From Anadara kagoshimensis (taxonomy: Eukaryota > Mollusca > Bivalvia > Arcoida > Arcidae), in assembly GCA_021292105.1 (NCBI GenBank), contig CM037874.1, positions 53,612,540 through 53,676,539 of the forward strand: a stretch of DNA of 64,000 nucleotides, written 5' to 3'. The notes beneath the pieces were generated by a model. The model saw nothing but the letters and a program-made list of their open reading frames with translations. It had not been told where the DNA came from and ran no database searches. Position numbers and translations under genes: made by a program. This document shows positions 54,586-64,000 of the stretch, piece after piece (position 1 is the stretch's first letter; each line of letters begins with the position of its first letter).

Positions 54586-55176
54586 ATGGAATCAGAAACG
54601 AAACAGAAATTAGTGATGGAATTAAGTGAAGTTCAACTGGAAACAGTGAGAGGTGTATTTGGATTTAATGGTTGGGATTTCACAAATCTGGCGGATGGCG
54701 GGAATGATCAAAATGGCGGAAATGATCCTAATGAAAGAATCCAAATGGAAGACAAATCCATTCAAACAAATATGGAAGAAGATAAAAACCATGAAAATGG
54801 AGATGATGATCCCATATTTGTAACTGCCAGTACTTTAGGAGAATCAGAATGTAGATACTGTTTCTGTAGACCATGTGTAACCAATGAACAAAACAGGCAG
54901 ATGTGGTGGGAAACAACATCTGTCCGACCACACCAAAAGAATTCGTCCCTTCGGAAGGAAAAGTTTAAAAGATTCTGGACAATGCTATTACACAGAGGTT
55001 CATGGAATGATGAGAGGTATTTAGCAGCAAAGGCTGAAGCCTTGAGAGTAGATGGCCGGAGGCAAACATATGAATGGCACAGGAGGGACATCATGCCCAA
55101 GTGTGTATTGTCTGTAGTTAGAGGCTGGTATCCCAATCCACCTGGAGTGCCCTATATGGGACATTTATGGGAATAA
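54586..55176 (+). CDS. Cys/Trp-rich 196-aa protein, transposon partner ORF
   Basis: This ORF lies divergently from the transposase relic, 479 bp away, and is intact. N-terminal third acidic (NGGNDPNE, QTNMEEDKNHENGDDDP). Residues ~87-99 carry ECRYCFCRPCVTN, a C-x2-C-x-C-x2-C cluster that may bind zinc, and the end reads IMPKCVLSVVRGWYPNPPGV then PYMGHLWE. The Cys cluster plus MPKCV...R..YPNPPG.PYMGH recalls the zinc-binding C-terminal module of P2X7-like proteins that recurs as stand-alone ORFs in invertebrate repeats; this is resemblance, not proof. A shared promoter with the transposase and a role in transposition are inference. Confidence 0.6.
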   Translation: MESETKQKLVMELSEVQLETVRGVFGFNGWDFTNLADGGNDQNGGNDPNERIQMEDKSIQTNMEEDKNHENGDDDPIFVTASTLGESECRYCFCRPCVTNEQNRQMWWETTSVRPHQKNSSLRKEKFKRFWTMLLHRGSWNDERYLAAKAEALRVDGRRQTYEWHRRDIMPKCVLSVVRGWYPNPPGVPYMGHLWE

Positions 55177-57265
55177 AACAATACGAGGATCACATATATA
55201 TTTTTGAACACATTTCAATGTTATGTTTATCTTTCAAATTATTAATTAATTAAAAATAATTGATAATGCTAAAAATAATATTAAATTTTAAACATAACTA
55301 TTACTACATTAAACACAAATACTGTAAGTCTGGAATAAGTTTTAAAATGCAAGGATATCAAACTCAGTGACAAAACAGTAAGTCAGATTTTTTATTAGCA
55401 TGCCTGCATGTTGACCTATATATCGGATGTAAAATGTAAACATTAGATGGGTTTTTTGATATGACTTGCCAATCATTTTACAATCTCAACACAAATTACC
55501 ACTGCCTCATGATTTGTATTACAAATTACTTATTGTAGACTTGGATATAAAATCTGATATTGGTAATATTTATTCCTTAATTAGTAGCAATTCTGCATGC
55601 CAAAAATCTGCAAACAAAATAATTTCTTAATTGAGATATTTTTAAAAAACCTCTTGTCATCTGAAAGCTGCCAGAAAATTTAAAATTTCCTCCATATTTT
55701 CGATTGGCTGCTATTTATACCCTTTCCTCGGCCTTTAAACACTTGAATTCTGTTTGTGCTATGACCAGATGAGCTTTATTGAAGGACACGTGCTTTGTCC
55801 TTGACACATGAATTCTGTTTGTGCGGTGACCTGATGACCTATAAGGTCACATGTTTTGTCCTTGACACATGAATTCTGTTTGTGCTGTGACCTGATGACC
55901 TATGAAGTCACATGCTTTGGCCTTGACACATGAATTATGTTTGTGCTATTACCCAGTGACCTTTATTGAAAGTCACATGGTTTGTCCTTGACATTTGAAT
56001 TCTGTTTGCGCTATGACCTTATGACCTTTATTGAAGGTCACATGCTTTGTCCTTGACATGTGAAGTTAATGTATCGATGCAAGGTTGTTTGTTTTGCAAA
56101 TTCCATGTGGTCATTGCCATGGCTTTAATGCAAAGACACATACTTGGTCATTGACATACCATGGCCACAAACAAAATACAAAAATATTGTATCCAAAAGT
56201 TTGAAAATTGACTATGTTGACACACATACAAAACCTAAAAAAAATCATATTTTTGGAGTAATTTCCATTATACAACTGTTATAAAACCGTCAGTGCTGTT
56301 TCAACTACAAACTTTCAGCAAAGTGGGAAATCTGTCAAAAATAATCTAAATCATTTCATCATTTTAAGAATATTTTATCACGTCGGTATTTTATATATCG
56401 CTGTCCATATATTATTGATTACTTTATCCTAACATCATCCCCTTTAAATCGTCTTTTTTACGGAACGGAATAATTACTTTACCTTTTTCGGTTTGTATAT
56501 TATAGTATAGTATTACATTAACCCGAGAGAGAGAAACCGTAATAGATATTACCTTTGACCAAAGAAAAATAACATAAGTAAGGGCAATGAATCGAAACTT
56601 TGTTTTTTGGGAAAGGTAGGTTGCTGAAAACAGAAAGATTGGCGCTAAATCGTTGGTTTTTCGTATAATTACCATTAATTTATGGACAGTATGCGTACTA
56701 ACGCACTCCTTTGTTGCAGTATTATTCAAATACATATGCAATAGTCAAATTATTACAGGCACTATTTATTTTTCGAAAACTTTGTGTTGCATCCATGAAA
56801 CATTTTTGTCTCAACTCAGAATTTTCTCATTGAGAAGTTGGTCAGATTTTGACCAAAGTATATGCGATTTCAGATATATCCCTAAATCTTGAATTTGAAT
56901 GCAAACTGTAAATTTCTGTGACATACTAGAGTTGACAAGTTACAACATCAAAACTTTGACCATGGTGACACCTGGCAGAATTCACAATTATTTTATGTAA
57001 AGCATAGACTGGATTATTTCTGTCATCAACGACCCCTTTTATAAATGATATGTCCTAATATTAGTGATGCTGTGACCATTAAGAACCGCAGCGGACAACT
57101 GTGACAGAAGTTTTGCCTCTAATTTTGGCATAGACCAAATCATGAAATGCAAATGCTGATTATGTTTGGAGGAATTGGGTCAAACCTTTAAAAACTCTTA
57201 TCTACTTTTCTATATTTCTTAGTAAAAATTCAGAAATCATTAAAAAATTGTAGTTACGCATAGTG
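55177..57265. other. Intergenic, with tandem repeat
   Basis: Nothing coding is recognised. The 61-65-bp tandem repeat lies at 55741-56065. No terminal repeat matching the far side of the ORF pair was found. Confidence 0.55.
55741..56065 (+). repeat. 61-65-bp tandem repeat, ~5 copies
   Basis: The unit runs 'gaattctgtttgtgctatga', 'cctgatgacctttattgaag', 'gtcacatgctttgtccttga', 'cacat'. Copies are moderately diverged. Confidence 0.9.
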
Positions 57266-57267
57266 AT

Positions 57268-58285
57268 TATTGCAGAAAAAATTGCCAGACTGGTAGCCCG
57301 TTAGCAAATTTGTTTCTTGGACATTTGGAACAAAACTGGATGAATGAACAATTTTCTTCTATGATTTACGAAAAATGTTTGAATGATAGATTCTGTATTT
57401 TCTATACTAAACAAGATGCATTCAAGTTTTTTAAATGTATAAATTCAAAACATAAGAATTTGGAATTTACTTATGAAGAAAACCAGAACAATACTTTACC
57501 TTTTTGGACGTTAACATCACTACCAAAGATGATAATTTGGAAACAACCATTAAAAGAAAGAAAACTTTTACGGGGTTATTATTAAACTTTAATGCAATAT
57601 GTCCACACCAATGGAACAGAGGCTTAATTTTAAGACTTCTGCATGGAGCTAGAGATAGTATGTTCATCTTGGTTATCATTTAAAGAAGAAATTGAAAAAA
57701 TAATTTTTTTTCTCATTTCTAATGGTTATCCAGAAGATTTCTTTTACAACATTGTGAGAAAATTCATTTCTGACAAAATTTTGGGAAATTATAATATATT
57801 CAGGACTAAAACTAAAGAGGATAATAAATACACTTTTCTTTTACCATTTATTGGACAACCTTCACTTATATTAAGGAAACAACTTAAAAATTTTCAAAGG
57901 TCAATATAGTGTTTTCATCATTTAAAGGGAGAAATTACTTCTGGCTTAAAGACGAAAGTAATAGCATCCTGAAGGCATCTGTATTTATAAATTTCAATGC
58001 TTGGAGGATCCAAGTGTTACTTATGTAGGTAAAACTAAAAGATTCCTTCAGAGACGCATTACAGAACATAATAAAATGGGTAGTGCCATATTTAATCATG
58101 TAGAAAATTGTAAAGATGTAAAGAGTTCGGGATCACCAAGTGTTTCAAAACTCTGAATAAAGGTAATTCAGACTTTGACTTGGTGATCCTGGAGACTTTA
58201 CATATATATCAAAGAGGAAAGGCTTACCCTAAATAACTATTAGCAGGTGATGGGACAACTTTCTTATTGAATGTGTTCCAATAAC
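57268..58285 (+). mobile_element. Penelope-like element relic (RT end and GIY-YIG)
   Basis: Read in several frames. GSPLANLFLGHLEQNW matches the RT motif ending in LAN.FL. The adjacent YVDD active-site region seems deleted, leaving CLNDRFCIFYTKQDAFKFF. KRKKTFTGLLLNFNAICP, WNRGLILRLLHGAR and SNGYPEDFFYN are thumb-region phrases typical of Penelope-like RTs. Further on, TYVGKTKRFLQRRITEH is the GIY-YIG endonuclease core, then LNKGNSDFDLVILE. At least three frameshifts and stops make it dead. 5' part missing. Confidence 0.85.
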
Positions 58286-59700
58286 CGTTAGATTAAATCC
58301 TAATTGCTTTTTCACTTAATCAGGTGACTCTTTTGTGTAATTTTATTGTATAATCTGTAAATAATGTTTTATGTATATCTCTTGTATTTTGTAATTTTAA
58401 GTTAGTTAAAATATAATCTTGATAAGGAATACTGTGCATTCGAAATATATTGCAATATGGAGAATCATGCTGTCATTAGTTTTTATTTTATTGTTAAAAA
58501 TTCATGTGAATTTAACGCTTCCCTTTCTATGACCCCATATCATTTAAAAAGTCGTTGATGACAGAATGTAAAGCAGAGCTGAGCTGTTTTCCAAATTGCT
58601 GTGTTTCTGACAGGGAGTTATGCTTTATTCCCATACAAAATTCAAGAAACTGAGTCATGTTCACTTACTTTTGACTCACTGTAACATAATTTTATCAAAA
58701 ATTTCCAAATAGTCACAAGATGCATTTAAAAAAATTCCTGTCAGTTTTTCTCGATCCTGAAATGGCATTTAAAATTCCACATATGAAAATTCCATTTAAC
58801 AACAATTAATGTATCACCTGTGACAATTATACCTCTCCTCTATTCATTATTTAAGTCGCATTTAGTAAGTTTTGGCTTCTATGGGTACATTTTAATTTTT
58901 GCACTTTGTTGTAAGTGTCAGGCAGATTTGATGTGACCATAACTGGCATTATTTATTATGTGTATATCTGCTTTATAAATTTTACTAGCACAAACTCAGG
59001 ACAACTTTCAAGTTTTAGCTCAGAGAGACGACAGTTGCAGAGGTTGCAGTCTCACCAGTCCAGTATCCTAACACTTAGCCAAAAATCTCAAAATCAGCAG
59101 CAGTGTGATATGAAATAATTAGCTTAAGGTCATGCACATCACATGCCCTCATCAGGATTTGAACCCATAATCTTTAGCTACATGCCTCCACATAATATGT
59201 GATTTCACATACTTGCCTACCCTTATGATTTTGGTGGAAGTTGTATAACTTTTAAGCTATGGTAAAATTACAACTACATGTATATGAATCATGATTTTCA
59301 GTTAAAACTTGTTAATTTAATGGAAAAATATGGTAAATTCCGTAGTTTTCTAGTCTGTGTATATAGTAAAATATCAATTTCTTCCAATTCAATTTGAGCC
59401 AAGGGCAATGCTATAGTACATGTACTGTCCAAGAGCACAAGACTTGGATCTGGTGTTGTACATTTGGCTACCAACATTAGTGGTCATGAAAGTGACAATG
59501 AACTGGATCTTAAGAATATTGAGGAAGTAACAATCCTTTTATTGATTTTGTAACACTTACAATCAAAATTTACCCAAACTTAACCCTAGACTCACAAAAG
59601 TGCATGCAAGTATGCATATCATTAATTTTGGTGATGAAGTAAAGAAACTGGCTACTTGTCATGATATAAAAACTTTAAAATACATGTAATTCTATTTCAG
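58286..59700 (+). other. Upstream of BTB-ZF coding exon
   Basis: No gene recognised. It must include intron and probably promoter or 5'UTR exons of the BTB-ZF gene, which cannot be placed. The tract 59701-59716 is 5'UTR after the TTTCAG acceptor. Confidence 0.5.
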
Positions 59701-59716
59701 GTTGTAGACCTCCAGT

Positions 59717-61117
59717 ATGACTGAGGAGGCAGTCTTAGCACCTGGTTATGTCACAATACCAGGCTTTGTTAATCAGATTTCTGACTCTTTATACCAGATG
59801 CAGCAGCAAGGTTTGCTATGTGACGTACGGTTACAAGGGGAGAATGGATATGTGATGGCACATGCCCCAATCTTGTCTGCAGCAAGTCCGTTCTTAAAGA
59901 GAATGTTTACACAGACAGAAAGGAGAATGGAAAATCCGCTGACCGGTCGAAGTGTTGATGAGCTACAAAATTTTGTTCGGCTTATATATACAGGGAGGCT
60001 ATTTTTAACTTTTTCGAATGCGCCTAAAATGTCTACGCTACTACATAGGTTGGAAATTCATGACATCGCCAATATTATTCAGGAATATTGTAAAGTTGAA
60101 GACGAAAGGTCTGATCACAAAGCACGAGGCGTGAAAAGAAAAAGAGACGTGGAGTCTTCCCATGAAAGGGTTATAGAATCTGATACAGGGTTACAAAATA
60201 AAGTGGTTTATGTCGAAAATATAAATGAAGGATTAAATGAAGCATCTGAGAATATAGCCGGAAGTGATTACGGGGTGGACTCGGACTGTAGTTATCACTC
60301 TGAGGATGAAGAGCATGTTGTCAATAAGCAGGAAGACGTTTCCATGGAAATAGAAGGAAATCTATCCGAGATCATTTCTGCGGCACAGGCAGATGAATTG
60401 AATGGAAGTCCAAATTTTTTAACATCCAGTCGCATTGAACCGGTAGAGGAAGTTGTGGAAAATGATGAAAACTCTGATAATGTTAATATCGAAAATGAAA
60501 ATGCCAGTAAAAGTGACAAAGGCGGTGATGGTTTATGTAATTCTTCCGTAAACTCTGGAAAAGAAACATTACAACTTTTCACTGTTGAATTAGAAAAATC
60601 ACCGGAGGATAAAAATGCATCTAAACAATCATCACAAACAAGATCGTCTCCTCGATTGACTCAGAATCAGTCATCTTCAAATCAAAAGGGTAAAAAAGAC
60701 CTCAGATACGTAATAATAAAAAAGGGGGAAATAGTAGGTCGAGAAATCGCTTCAACGACCAATTCAGAGGATAACACTGACCGGAATAATTCTTCAATGG
60801 CTGCAATGCAGGAGGAAGAGAAAACAGAGACTAGTTCTACGAGAACAAGATCAGCCCCAGGTCAAAAGACTATGTTTTGTTCGAAATGTAATAGGATGTT
60901 CCGCAAACTTCCATATTTAATACAACATGAAAAAGGATGTCAGGTTGAACGGACCAGGAAACGTGATGGTGACTTGAGCATGTCTAGGCAAAAAGAAACT
61001 TGCGGACATTGTCATTATTCGACAAGAGTCGAGTGTTTAATGGTGAGACACAAGTATTTAAAACATGGAATAGACTTTGATCGTAAAAAATACAAAGTCT
61101 TTGAGTGCCAGTTTCCG
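59717..61117 (+). CDS. BTB-ZF exon 1: BTB domain, acidic linker, two fingers
   Basis: 467 codons. The exon ends CCG|GTAAGTG after FECQFP. The frame stays open to 61219, but splicing here restores a zinc finger with the next exon, so read-through is not the protein end. Confidence 0.9.
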
Positions 61118-64000
61118 GTAAGTGCGTTTTTTCAGTCTTTTGAAAAAGACAGCATTATAATTAGAAAAACATTTACAGCTATGGTTGGTGCTTACTGGCT
61201 ACCTTCCCATTTCTGGTAGCCAAAATCACCATTGGCTACTCATTTCTTAGACATTCATTTTAACAAAATTGTGATAGAATAAATTGGACTATATTTTGAC
61301 AAAATTCGGCTATATCTACAAAATGGGACTATATTTTCACAAAATTGGACTATCGTATATTTTCACAAAATTGGACTATATTTCCACAAATTTCAGAAAT
61401 TTGGCTTCTTTTAAATATTAAAAAACAAACATACCAATCCAAGTCTAAATCACTTTCCAATTTATGAATTGCAGAAACCCATTTACACTTTTCAGACATT
61501 TATAAATGTCATCCAAATTTTACTACAGTTCGTTAGAAATATTTTTTAATCTGTTTACCAGGTATGTGATTTTTATCTGGGATAACTGTGTAAATATGTT
61601 TCCAGTTAAGCTATACAGGCCATATTGGGCCTCTTATTTTCTGAATATTTAGGAAAAAATATATCAAAATTTGGGGAGGGGGGGGGGAAGAAAAATCATT
61701 TTAATGTTATGTGTTGATGTTACATGAGCTGTCAAACATAAATATATAATGCAGATGCATAAACAACCCACATGGCATTGCCGATTGTATTAGAATTGAT
61801 TCTGAATACTGTCACTTGTATTCAGACTGTGTTGGCCAAAAGAAAAACCTGGGTGAATTTTGGACTGTAACAGAAATGTTGGTCGTCCAAGATCATTCTA
61901 AGTGTACCAATAATTAAAATGTGTAGGGTAGAGGCAAACCGTTTCTTTCTTTTAAGTCATGCAATACAAAACAATATGTATTGCAATATTACCTCTGCAA
62001 TATGCAATATATTGCAATACAGTTTATGTCGTATTGTTGCAACTCTAAGTGACATGCCTTAAAACATGTTTATAATGTAAGTCTGAAGATTGTTATAATG
62101 CAAGGAAGTAGTTATGTTGATACTCAATTAAAAAATGGCCATGTTGCAATTAATTAATGACAATTAATTATAAATTACATATTCCAGTTTTTAATTTTAC
62201 AGCACTAGACAGCCGTTTCGGAATACAATTCCTCATCAGAGTAGTACTTGTACCAAAATTATGAAACCAAAATTTTTATCAAGATGTTGAAAAGATATCC
62301 AAAGGACCAAATTATATTTTACCAAATTTAGCTAAGGAAATACTTTGCATGAGGGAGTATACCTTAGTTTTTGAGTAATTTCAAATTTTGACTAGCAGCA
62401 AATTTAGACAATAGTATATTTCTGACAATAATACACAATTATTGCCTACTGAGTTTGTGATAAATGTATTTTATAACAAATGTACACAAGCAAAAAGAAA
62501 AAAAGAAAACGAACACATAGGTGTTCCACTGTTGGTAAGTTATGCCATCATGGACCAAGTTTTCTCCCAATCTTCCTAGATTCCAAAGTTTCTAGTTTCC
62601 ATAAGTTTAAAATAAGTTTTTAGAAACCTATTTTTCCAATGTTAGTTATGCCATCCTAGACAAGGATTTTGATGACATTTCTAGATTCCAAAGATTTTTA
62701 ATTCCAAAACTCTTGATATAATATTTTTGGATTGGAATTAATCTAGTTTTCAACTGTTAGTTGTGCCATCATAAACCACTGGATTTCTCACAACATTTTT
62801 TGATTCCTAAGTTTCTAGATTCCAAAAGTTTGATACAAGATAGATTGCTTATTTCAACCTACCTTACTTTTCCCAATATTTTTTACTGTCATTTTTAGAC
62901 ATGCTCTGTGTAGGTCATGAAGCTGATTCTTTGATACTCAGCAATTCTACAACCACTAAGCTGCATTGAACTAAATTTAAGAAGAATTCATGGTTGATGC
63001 TATGTTTACATTCCTAGAAACTAAATTTGCCATTGGCTACTAATTTCTGAGAAATTCTTCCAAAAAGTTACCTATTTTAGCAAATTTGTGAAAAAATACT
63101 GTCTTTTCAAAATTTTTAATTTGTGGTAAAAACTGGCAATGCAGTTTTAAAATTATGTTCAGCATAGCCGTTTGGAATCCAAGATGGCTGTCGGTACCAG
63201 TACTATAAATAATGAAAATGCAGATTTTATTTATGGAAATATTTTGTTAAAAATTAATTAAAAAAGAAGTAAATTTATAGATCTATATATAGCCATTTAG
63301 CATACATGTATGTTACAAGTTTTTCTGAAACTTTGTGGAACTAGTTTTTACAGAACATGGCCATTCCAAGCCCAGATAGTCAATGCAGGCCCAGCTAGTC
63401 ATTGCTGGCCAGATAGTCATTGCTGGCCCAGATAGTAATTCCTAACATCATTGGGGAAGTGGTAAACAGGGATACTTTGGAATCTAGGACATCCATATAC
63501 AGGATATTGTTTATAATGTTATTTGTAGGAGTGTAAATTTTTCCAAATGACGCAGGAATTGTTGACGGATCACATCAAGACAGAACATCTAGGTCTCCCC
63601 TCGGAAACTGTAAATGAGGAGGAAGAGATTACACCAGAAGATGATCTCGCCTCCGAGACCATTCTTGAGGAGGAGGAGGTTGAAACCCCTGAGACGGCGG
63701 AACCCCAATCATCAAAAGAAGGCGTATATGATATTTGTATGTTTCATTGTCCACTTTGCGGAGATTATTTTTTAGATAAGAATAGCTTAGAGGTGAGTCT
63801 AAAAGATTTTTATCCAAAAATATTAATAAAAAAAAAAAAACCAAAAGGTTGAAATTTTTTTAAACCTTTCAGGGATGCAATTACTTCCATTTGCAAGAGA
63901 GTCAGTACAAACAGCATGTTTTAGACAAGCATGGCGAGGCAAATTATACCTGTGAAAAGTGTGGTATCAGGTTATCGTCAAAATCACGGTTAAAACAACA
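59717..64000 (+). CDS. BTB/POZ and C2H2 zinc-finger protein, 3' end outside window
   Basis: Three exons: 59717-61117, 63529-63792 and 63873 to the window end. Start ATG lies 16 bases after an acceptor. Residues ~16-127 form a BTB/POZ dimerisation domain (LLCDVRLQGENGYVMAHAPI, LSAASPFLKRMF, FVRLIYTGRL). A long acidic, Ser-rich disordered region follows, with basic KRKRD (140-144). Fingers: C388-C391-H404-C408; C429-C432-H445-H450; a C-x4-C finger formed across the first splice junction (ECQFP|ECKFF ... TDHIKTEH); then HCPLCGDYF with HVLDKH; and YTCEKCGIRL at the edge. Probably a DNA-binding transcription regulator. No specific orthologue recognised. Confidence 0.9.
61118..63528 (+). other. BTB-ZF intron 1
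   Basis: It holds tandem repeats of ~28 bp ('cacaaaattggactatattt', 61265-61395), ~110 bp (62525-62845, 'gttatgccatcatggacc' with 'tagattccaaag') and ~20 bp ('cccagatagtcattgctgg', 63366-63440), a G run (61675-61687) and the hammerhead-like motif. No exon seen. Confidence 0.7.
62201..62254 (-). ncRNA. Hammerhead ribozyme-like motif
   Basis: The minus strand has the conserved core in order: CTGATGA, stem II GGAAT/ATTCC with loop TGT, GAAA, a two-base-pair stem III (AC/GT) closing a GGCT loop, and the C at which cleavage would occur (GTC|TAGTGCTG). Stem I can pair TAGTGCT with AGTACTA, but two extra bases (CT) lie between stem I and CTGATGA, which may weaken or abolish activity. Such type I hammerheads with very short stem III are characteristic of Penelope-like elements, and a PLE relic lies 4 kb away. 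Confidence 0.72.
63529..63792 (+). CDS. BTB-ZF exon 2
   Basis: Acceptor ATTTGTAG, donor TTAGAG|GTGAGT. 88 codons: completes a finger (MTQELLTDHIKTEHLG), acidic stretch (NEEEEITPEDD, ILEEEEVE), then starts the next finger HCPLCGDYFLDKNSLE. Confidence 0.9.
63873..64000 (+). CDS. BTB-ZF exon 3, cut by window end
   Basis: Acceptor ACCTTTCAG after an 80-bp intron. It reads GCNYFHLQESQYKQHVLDKH then GEANYTCEKCGIRLSSKSRL and continues past 64000. Confidence 0.88.

Noticed and set aside
52054-55700. Complete Kolobok element with TTAA target sites
   Set aside because: TTAA occurs often, but no matching inverted ends were found on the two sides by eye.
61118-61219. BTB-ZF protein ending at 61219 by read-through
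   Set aside because: A strong donor at 61118 and an in-phase finger completed by the exon at 63529 argue for splicing.

Overview
This window is animal nuclear DNA: AT-rich, with long introns, GT-AG splice sites, tRNA-derived SINEs, DNA transposons and tandem repeats. The SINE types, the many short TIR elements and the gene content suggest a lophotrochozoan, most likely a bivalve mollusc. The phylum is inference; no species is claimed.

1-32.5 kb (+ strand): the 3' half of a neurofibromin (NF1) gene. Thirty-one coding exons can be read, from the end of the Ras-GAP domain through the Sec14/CRAL-TRIO-PH module and the C-terminal HEAT-like region to the basic tail and stop at 32486. The gene enters from upstream of position 1. 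All exons join in phase except exon 15, where one base appears to be missing from a C run at 18207-18209. Four exon boundaries carry local tandem micro-duplications; one of them (11507-11617) is open and in frame, so it could add 37 residues to the Sec14 domain. The introns hold a 65-bp satellite made from a tRNA-SINE head (5.9-6.9 kb), a CACTA-like foldback element (9.1-9.7 kb), an element with CAGGGTTCGTAC termini (15.8-16.2 kb), a TA-flanked element (29.1-30.4 kb) and several SINEs.

32.5-47.9 kb: no protein gene seen. The first ~3 kb is probably NF1 3'UTR. The rest holds MITEs, hairpin elements, tandem arrays of a 'ctctatataaagaccacctg'-type repeat, and a 3.2-kb array of a 59-bp minisatellite (44.77-47.94 kb).

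47.9-49.0 kb (- strand): an intronless coding sequence for a type II membrane glycosyltransferase of the Anp1/Mnn9/Van1 (GT62) family, best known as fungal mannan polymerase subunits. Its last 14 codons plus stop are the 59-bp minisatellite unit, so the array was built from the gene's own 3' end.

49-59 kb: transposon-rich. It holds a ~1-kb inverted repeat with ~400-bp arms (51.06-52.05 kb), a divergent pair of transposon-type ORFs (a frameshifted Kolobok-like transposase at 52.5-54.1 kb and a Cys/Trp-rich partner at 54.6-55.2 kb), a 61-65-bp tandem repeat (55.7-56.1 kb) and a decayed Penelope-like retroelement with RT and GIY-YIG remnants (57.27-58.28 kb).

59.7-64.0 kb (+ strand): the 5' coding exons of a BTB/POZ zinc-finger protein, which runs off the window end. 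Its first intron holds a hammerhead-ribozyme-like motif on the minus strand (62.2 kb), as is typical of Penelope-like elements.

NF1, the glycosyltransferase and the BTB-zinc-finger gene have no evident functional link; they are ordinary neighbours in a repeat-rich genome.
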